Part shown: piece by piece, positions 61,517 to 64,000 of the stretch
How positions within the stretch are numbered: the first letter of the stretch is position 1
How the letters are laid out: each line of letters starts with the position of its first letter
Assembly (NCBI RefSeq): GCF_002272075.1
Contig: NZ_NPBJ01000027.1
Span: 1-64,000, forward strand
Origin: Terribacillus saccharophilus
Lineage (GTDB): Bacteria > Bacillota > Bacilli > Bacillales > Amphibacillaceae
DNA length: 64,000 nt
Direction: 5' to 3'
Notes under the pieces: model-generated
What the model was told of the DNA's origin: nothing
Database searches by the model: none
Seen by the model: only the letters and a program-made list of their open reading frames with translations
Made by a program: the position numbers and the translations under genes

Positions 61517-62932
61517 ATGAGAATAACGATCCTGGCCGCAATCGTACTGTGCTTGATTGGCGCGGGTATCTATTCGATTGCGTCGAACAACAAGAAGGAA
61601 GTGGAAGCAGTAACCGCTCCAAAACAGCTATTTGTCGCCACTGATGGGGATGATGAGAATGAAGGAACGAAAGAAAAACCTCTTCGTACGATACAAGCAG
61701 CAGTGGATCAGGCCACCGCTGGTACGACCGTTTATATTCGTGGTGGTACTTATACGGATGGATTTGAAGTAGCTCATAGCGGAGCGAAAGAGGCACCAGT
61801 GATCATTCGTAATTTGAAAGATGAAAAAGTGGTTATCAGCGGCAAAGACAAGGTAATGGAAGAAGATACAGCACTTGTAAATGTAGACAGTAAGCAATAC
61901 ATAACAATTCAAGGACTAACCATGCAGGATTTGAATGCAGATTCTCCAGACTTCGCTGTGATGGGTATTTTCATAACGGGCAACAGCTCTAATATTAATA
62001 TCATTCAAAATCATATCCACCATATAGGAAACAACTCAGATGAAGGTAATGCTCATGGCGTTGCGGTATATGGAACCGGCAAGATGGAACAGATCCGAGT
62101 TATGGATAATATTGTAGAAGAATTGACGCTTGGTCTTAGTGAAGCGGTAGTGCTGAACGGTAATATTGATGGATTTGCTGTAACGGGCAATACTGTTCGT
62201 CATAATAACAATATTGGAATCGATCTTATTGGTTATGAGGGCACATCGGAAGACCCTGATGCAGATTATGTACGGAACGGAACAGTACAAGGCAATGTAG
62301 TACATGATAACTCTTCTTTTGGTAATCCAGCATATGGAGAAGATTATTCTGCAGGCGGCATCTATGTTGATGGTGCAAAAGATATCAAAATCAAAGCGAA
62401 TACAGTTTTTCGGAATGACTTAGGTATTGAAGCAACGTCTGAGCACAAAGGACAGTACGCAGACAACATCGAAATCACTGAAAACAACGTATATGAGAAC
62501 AACTATACAGGCATTTCAATCGGCGGTTACGACGAGGAGCGAGGCGGCACTAAAAATTCGTCTATCACTTATAACGTGCTCTTCCGAAATGACACAAAAG
62601 ATCTTGATGGCGGTCAACTGCTTCTGCAGCATGATATTAGCGGCAATGATATATCACATAATGTGTTTACTTCCAGCAAAACAGGACTTTTCATATCTAA
62701 TTATTTCAAATCAAACAGCAGCAATACTATGACAAGAAATGTTTACGATAAAGAAGAGAGCCGGGAAAACAGCTGGATTTGGAAACAGCAAGAATATAAC
62801 GATTTTACTGAATATCAAGAAGCGACCGGACAAGAAGAGGATTCTGCTTTTATAGAAGTGCATTACATGGATGTCTCGAGTAAGGATTTCACCCTAAAAG
62901 AAGGTACGACTGCTCAAGCAGTAATAGACTGA
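61517..62932 (+). CDS. Membrane-anchored or secreted right-handed beta-helix protein
   Basis: 471 residues from the ATG that opens a signal-anchor (MRITILAAIVLCLIGAGIYS). An in-frame ATG at 61418 would add 33 residues ahead of it without a good ribosome site; neither start has a strong one. After residue 40 the protein shows the pectate-lyase-like pattern LFVATDGDDENEGTKEKPLRTIQAAVDQATAGTTVYIRGGTY, then PbH1 repeats rich in asparagine (VTGNTVRHNNNIGID, IKANTVFRNDLGIE, ITENNVYENNYTGI). Such folds cut or bind acidic polysaccharides; no catalytic residues can be assigned. Confidence 0.75.
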   Translation: MRITILAAIVLCLIGAGIYSIASNNKKEVEAVTAPKQLFVATDGDDENEGTKEKPLRTIQAAVDQATAGTTVYIRGGTYTDGFEVAHSGAKEAPVIIRNLKDEKVVISGKDKVMEEDTALVNVDSKQYITIQGLTMQDLNADSPDFAVMGIFITGNSSNINIIQNHIHHIGNNSDEGNAHGVAVYGTGKMEQIRVMDNIVEELTLGLSEAVVLNGNIDGFAVTGNTVRHNNNIGIDLIGYEGTSEDPDADYVRNGTVQGNVVHDNSSFGNPAYGEDYSAGGIYVDGAKDIKIKANTVFRNDLGIEATSEHKGQYADNIEITENNVYENNYTGISIGGYDEERGGTKNSSITYNVLFRNDTKDLDGGQLLLQHDISGNDISHNVFTSSKTGLFISNYFKSNSSNTMTRNVYDKEESRENSWIWKQQEYNDFTEYQEATGQEEDSAFIEVHYMDVSSKDFTLKEGTTAQAVID

Positions 62933-62933
62933 G

Positions 62934-62967
62934 AAAAAACCTGCATGCTAAGCATGCAGGTTTTTTC
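62934..62967 (+). terminator. Rho-independent terminator
   Basis: AAAAAACCTGCATGC and GCATGCAGGTTTTTT with a three-base loop, after the beta-helix gene. Confidence 0.92.
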
Positions 62968-63044
62968 GTAAGAAGGTTGTGGAATGACGATGCATCGCCC
63001 TTTTACAAAATAGGATTACAGCTGCGTAAATATTCTCTTATCTT

Positions 63045-63072
63045 TGTAGTGTTTCTGTAAACGGATACAAAT
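63045..63072 (+). promoter_or_regulatory. Candidate promoter with cre-like site
   Basis: TGTAAACGGATACA at 63056-63069 fits the cre consensus TGWAANCGNTNWCA with one mismatch. It lies between TTGTAG (63045-63050) and TACAAA (63067-63072), a possible promoter with a 16-bp spacer. Catabolite control of the following secreted-protein gene is inferred. Confidence 0.5.
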
Positions 63073-63127
63073 ATAGACGAGTATTTGCTATGCTTTATCT
63101 ATTAAAATATAAGGGAGGAATCTGCTC

Positions 63128-64000
63128 GTGAAAAGAGCGATGGATTGGAAGTTCTTCATATTGGCTGTATTGCTTATTCCTATTACGTTTTTCGGCTATG
63201 CCGTACAAAGCCAGGCTGAAACTGCAGCTGACCCTGCACCGGAAATACAGCCAAAGGGGGAAGCGAACGGGAAAAAGGTCTTATTTGATAATTCACATGG
63301 ACAGACTGCGGGTGCTGCAGACTGGGTTATTGATGGTGCTTTTTCTGATTTTGGTAATGGATTAGCTGAGGAAGGCTATTATGTGAAGGAATTACGGAAA
63401 ACATCCGCTATCACGTATGAGGATCTGAGTGCGTACGATGTTTTCGTCATTCCGGAGCCGAACATCCCATTCAAGACATCGGAGCAGGATGCTATGCTGC
63501 GCTACACGCAGGAGGGCGGCAGTATTTTCTTCATCGGTGACCATTACAATGCGGATCGCAACTTTAACCGCTGGGATTCTGGTGAGATCTTCAACGGTTA
63601 TCGCCGGGGCGCTTTTGAAGACCCAACCAAAGGTATGTCGGCTGATGAAGCGAATTCTGATCGAATGCAAGGTGTAGAAAGCTCTGATTGGCTAGGTGAT
63701 AATTTCGGTATTCGCTTCCGGTTCAATGCTGTAGGTGATATCGAATCTGGACAGACTGTGGTCGAACCATCTGATTCTTTCGGTATTACAGAAGGTATTG
63801 AAGTCGTTGAATCCCATGCAGGAGCTACATTGACAATTCTCGACCCGACGAAATCCAAAGGCTTGATTTATTTCCCGGAAAATATCCCGGCTTGGCCGAA
63901 TGCTGTCGACCAAGGGGTGTATGCTGGCGGTGGAATTGATGAAGGAGCTTTTGCGGCAATATCCAAATTGGAGAAAGGTAAAGCTGCATTCATAGGTGAT
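63128..64000 (+). CDS. Secreted protein with IFT52/GATase1-like domain, 3' end beyond the window
   Basis: 291 codons are visible before the window ends, with no stop. GTG start after AAGGGAGG. The signal peptide is cleaved near QSQA (about residue 30). The mature part begins KKVLFDNSHGQTAGAADWVIDGAFSDFGNGLAEEGYYV and has YDVFVIPEPN, YTQEGGSIFFIGDHYNADRNFNRWDS, a Rossmann-like alternating pattern like the IFT52/GldG and type 1 amidotransferase-like folds. Related bacillar proteins often continue into OB-fold or nuclease domains, which cannot be checked here. Function unknown. Confidence 0.7.
   Translation, partial: MKRAMDWKFFILAVLLIPITFFGYAVQSQAETAADPAPEIQPKGEANGKKVLFDNSHGQTAGAADWVIDGAFSDFGNGLAEEGYYVKELRKTSAITYEDLSAYDVFVIPEPNIPFKTSEQDAMLRYTQEGGSIFFIGDHYNADRNFNRWDSGEIFNGYRRGAFEDPTKGMSADEANSDRMQGVESSDWLGDNFGIRFRFNAVGDIESGQTVVEPSDSFGITEGIEVVESHAGATLTILDPTKSKGLIYFPENIPAWPNAVDQGVYAGGGIDEGAFAAISKLEKGKAAFIGD

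Overview
The window reads as a low-GC Gram-positive chromosome of the family Bacillaceae. The supporting signs are AGGAGG ribosome sites, sigma-A promoters, T-box leaders, Fur, Zur and cre boxes, lipoprotein signal peptides and many orthologues of Bacillus subtilis genes (Feu, OpuC, YjoB, YqeB and YoaK types). The mix suggests a halotolerant soil or plant-associated bacillus such as Terribacillus, but the genus is a guess. No rRNA, tRNA, insertion sequence, prophage or CRISPR array was seen.

Layout. 1-4 kb: a Fur-controlled catecholate siderophore importer (feuABC type) with a siderophore esterase. 4-10 kb: small housekeeping genes, including a translationally coupled HIT-PP2C-ASCH operon behind a T-box with an apparent leucine (CTC) specifier. 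9.8-16 kb: a TetR-led OpuC compatible-solute importer, divergent from a CocE/NonD-type hydrolase, with palindromic operators between them. 16-23 kb: small regulator/membrane-protein pairs, a serine hydrolase, a C39-like peptidase, a 30-residue type I toxin and an ArsR/flavin-reductase pair. 22.8-29.7 kb: a galactan/galactoside locus made of a secreted GH53 galactanase, a lactose-type PTS (LacF, LacE), phospho-beta-galactosidase LacG, a DeoR repressor and a HAD phosphatase, with a strong promoter carrying a cre box and repressor-like repeats. 30-35 kb: a Bce-type two-component system and ABC transporter for antimicrobial-peptide defence. 35.5-40.5 kb: a five-gene peptide/nickel-type ABC importer behind two Zur boxes. 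40.5-42.3 kb: a short threonyl-tRNA synthetase behind two tandem threonine T-boxes. 45-48 kb: a second Fur-controlled siderophore importer (YfiY/YfiZ/YfhA type). 48-51.6 kb: a type 2 isoleucyl-tRNA synthetase behind an isoleucine T-box whose tRNA-acceptor element looks eroded. 51.6-64 kb: miscellaneous genes, including a YjoB-like AAA protein, DedA, an HTH-DUF1232 fusion, an LCP-family enzyme, an unannotated 46-residue peptide gene and a secreted protein cut off by the window end.

How it works together. Metal supply (two Fur loci, one Zur locus), amino-acid supply (four T-box leaders), osmoprotection, sugar-polymer use and antibiotic defence are the main themes. The observations most worth following are the leucine T-box on a non-synthetase, non-transport operon; the 15-bp palindrome TTGACNATTTGTCAA shared by an HTH-DUF1232/YoaK divergent promoter and an LCP/small-peptide divergent promoter; the Zur-boxed Opp/Nik-type importer; and the pair of non-standard synthetases.
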